Assembly (NCBI GenBank): GCA_003232965.1
Contig: QIKG01000062.1
Location: 1-6,123, forward strand
Length of the DNA stretch: 6,123 bases
Direction of reading: 5' to 3'
Source of the DNA: Oceanospirillales bacterium
GTDB taxonomy: Bacteria; Pseudomonadota; Gammaproteobacteria; Xanthomonadales; SZUA-36
A program made the position numbers and the translations under genes. The notes beneath the pieces are model-generated. The model had not been told where the DNA came from and made no database searches. It worked only from the letters and a program-made list of their open reading frames with translations. Shown here in pieces: positions 4,640-6,123 of this stretch. The stretch's first letter is position 1. Each line of letters begins with the position of its first letter.

Positions 4640-4695
4640 ACGGACTGATTGTAGACTAAACTACTACCTGTTCACAAATAAATGGAAATTATTCA

Positions 4696-5478
4696 ATGTC
4701 GGTAAATAAAACAGCCAGTTGTATGCCCGTGGCAGGTAGCGTTGTCATCATCACCGGTGCCAGTAAAGGTATTGGTGCAGCTACGGCTAAAAAATTAGCG
4801 GCTGATGGCTGCCGGGTGGTAGTCAGCAGTCGTTCGCAGGAAAATTGCCAGTTACTGGTTGATGAAATTGAACAAGCGGGCGGTGAAGCCCTCGCTGTCA
4901 GCTGTCATATCGGCGATGAGGAACAGCTGCAGGCATTGGTTGATAAAACCATAAGCCATTGGGGTCAGATCGAAGGGCTGGTATGTAATGCCGCTTCCAA
5001 CCCGGTGTATGGGCCGGCGAAAGTAGTGGATTACAAAGCCTTCGAACTGATCATGCGAAACAATGTTTACAGTGCTATGAAACTAACAGTGTTAGCTGCC
5101 GGGCATATGCAACCTGGCGGTTCTGTGGTAATTATCAGCTCGATTGCCGGATTGATGGGTAGCCGCATGATCGGCGCTTATGGGGTTTCTAAGGCGGCAG
5201 AAATGGCGCTGATCAGAAATCTGGCACTGGATTATGGCAAGCAGGGCATTCGGGTTAATGGGGTGGCACCAGGACTGATAGAAACTGATTTCTCCAGTGC
5301 GCTGATGAATAACCCCGCATTAATGAATAAGGTACATAACGAATCTGCATTAGGACGAGTTGGGCAACCGCATGATATTGCCGGCCCGATCTGTTTCCTG
5401 CTGAGTGATTGCGCTTCCTTTATCACCGGACAAACAATCATTGCCGACGGTGGTATGGTTATCGCCGATCCTTTATAG
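4696..5478 (+). CDS. SDR family NAD(P)-dependent oxidoreductase
   Basis: This is a 260-residue classical short-chain dehydrogenase, the usual length. TGASKGIG (20-27) is the nucleotide-binding Gly motif. SSR at 44-46 after the second strand, with Arg46, favours NADP(H) by analogy with the family. CNAASN (97-102) replaces the common NNAG. N123 (or N122), S149, Y162 and K166 (YGVSK) make the catalytic set. After IRVNGVAPGLIETDF (185-199) come the substrate loop and the end motif FITGQTIIADGG (242-253). The sequence resembles FabG and the DHRS4/RhlG-like group, so the substrate may be a 3-oxoacyl or other carbonyl compound, but it cannot be read from sequence. Only a weak GGA precedes the ATG; an internal ATG at 4723 would still keep the Gly motif. 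The lytic transglycosylase gene begins 20 bases after its stop, suggesting co-transcription. Confidence 0.94.
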   Translation: MSVNKTASCMPVAGSVVIITGASKGIGAATAKKLAADGCRVVVSSRSQENCQLLVDEIEQAGGEALAVSCHIGDEEQLQALVDKTISHWGQIEGLVCNAASNPVYGPAKVVDYKAFELIMRNNVYSAMKLTVLAAGHMQPGGSVVIISSIAGLMGSRMIGAYGVSKAAEMALIRNLALDYGKQGIRVNGVAPGLIETDFSSALMNNPALMNKVHNESALGRVGQPHDIAGPICFLLSDCASFITGQTIIADGGMVIADPL

Positions 5479-5498
5479 CCTGTAGGTGAGTAAATAAG

Positions 5499-6119
5499 AT
5501 GAGCAAGCAATCCCTAAGATTGATGGTGGTACTGCTGACCGGGCTGTTGTCAGCAAGCAGCTTTGCGCAGGTGTATAAGTACACCGATAAAGACGGGGTT
5601 GTTAATTACACCAATGTAAAACCGCCGGGGCGCAAGGTGACTACTTTAAAATTCCCCTGTTATGCCAGTGATATGAAGTGCCGCCAAATTAGTTGGGAAA
5701 AAGTCAGGCTTAATACCAGTAAATATGCCGAAATTATCAATCAAGCCGCAATTGCATCCTCGGTCGAACCGGCATTAATTCGCGCCATTATTCACGCTGA
5801 ATCAGCCTTTAATCCTGAAGCAGAATCCCCCAAAGGCGCGCAGGGTTTAATGCAGTTAATGCCGTTTAACCACAAGCACCTGGGTGTTAGTAACCCGTTT
5901 TTACCTGAGCAGAATATCCCCGGTGGCGCAGCCCATCTAGCAGAGCTGAAAACACAGTTTGATGATATAGATTTGGTTATCGCCGCCTATAATGCCGGGG
6001 CTGGGGCCGTGCGAAAATATAACGGAGTGCCACCTTTTGATGAAACCCGGGAATACTTGCGCCGGGTAAAAATACTATACCGCCGTTACGGGCAGTCAAA
6101 CCAGGGGACGGCACCATAA
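5499..6119 (+). CDS. Secreted lytic transglycosylase (DUF4124 plus SLT domain)
   Basis: This is a 206-residue protein. Residues 1-23 are a signal peptide with a likely cut at SFA-QVY. Residues 24-50 (VYKYTDKDGVVNYTNVKPPG) are a DUF4124 module, followed by two cysteines (54 and 61) that could pair in the periplasm. The goose-lysozyme-like SLT domain spans about 75-195: the catalytic Glu is E101 in HAESAFNPEAESPKGAQGLM, then MQLMP (118-122), NIPGGAAHLAEL and AAYNAGAGAV (162-171). Such enzymes cleave peptidoglycan to 1,6-anhydro-muropeptides for wall remodelling. MQLMP is followed by FNHKHLGV where most relatives have ATA, a local divergence. AGGTGA about nine bases upstream supports the start. 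It follows the SDR gene at 20 bases on the same strand; the function of that neighbour gives no clear link. The stop falls four bases before the window end. Confidence 0.95.
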   Translation: MSKQSLRLMVVLLTGLLSASSFAQVYKYTDKDGVVNYTNVKPPGRKVTTLKFPCYASDMKCRQISWEKVRLNTSKYAEIINQAAIASSVEPALIRAIIHAESAFNPEAESPKGAQGLMQLMPFNHKHLGVSNPFLPEQNIPGGAAHLAELKTQFDDIDLVIAAYNAGAGAVRKYNGVPPFDETREYLRRVKILYRRYGQSNQGTAP

Positions 6120-6123
6120 GGTA

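Noticed and set aside
4342..4659. A 105-codon open frame antisense to the GlsB/YeaQ gene
   Set aside because: The opposite strand encodes a clear family member with a good ribosome binding site; this frame gives a low-complexity Ile/Pro/Thr-rich product.

Overview
The window looks like chromosomal DNA of a gammaproteobacterium with intermediate G+C, plausibly a marine or environmental lineage near Cellvibrionales or Pseudomonadales. That placement is inferred from overall protein character (exonuclease I, TesB, a DUF4124 plus SLT lytic transglycosylase, GlsB/YeaQ, a periplasmic ComEA-like protein); no marker in the window fixes the genus. Most of the genes are ordinary housekeeping or accessory genes. 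The less ordinary material is in the non-coding part between about 1231 and 1759.

Left part (1-1230): the tail of an unidentified gene ends at 112, followed by an imperfect hairpin. On the minus strand lie the C-terminal remnant of a VapC-type PIN toxin (193-363) and, upstream of it, an intact secreted helix-hairpin-helix protein of the ComEA type (422-703) with its own intrinsic terminator. A small protein of unknown function is encoded on the plus strand at 961-1230.

Gene-free part (1231-1759): three consensus DnaA boxes, two of them forming a perfect inverted pair, sit just after the small gene. An AT-rich stretch follows (about 29% G+C by hand count over 1321-1500). It holds a 17-bp palindrome, an extended -10 promoter, a hairpin and a terminator-like hairpin with eight Ts, which together look like an orphan small-RNA gene of about 110 nt. 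Composition then jumps to about 67% G+C in three degenerate repeats of 38-41 bp with a REP-like core.

Middle and right (1760-6119): sbcB (exonuclease I, minus) and tesB (acyl-CoA thioesterase II, plus) diverge from a 93-bp spacer. tesB converges on a small GlsB/YeaQ-type membrane protein gene; between them are an intrinsic terminator and a separate 42-nt symmetrical palindrome. The glsB-like gene diverges from an SDR oxidoreductase gene, which is followed after 20 nt by a secreted lytic transglycosylase gene, so those two are probably co-transcribed. No phage, transposase, CRISPR array, rRNA or tRNA was found. I see no clear multi-gene novel system; the best candidates for something undescribed are the predicted small RNA and the DnaA-box cluster beside it.
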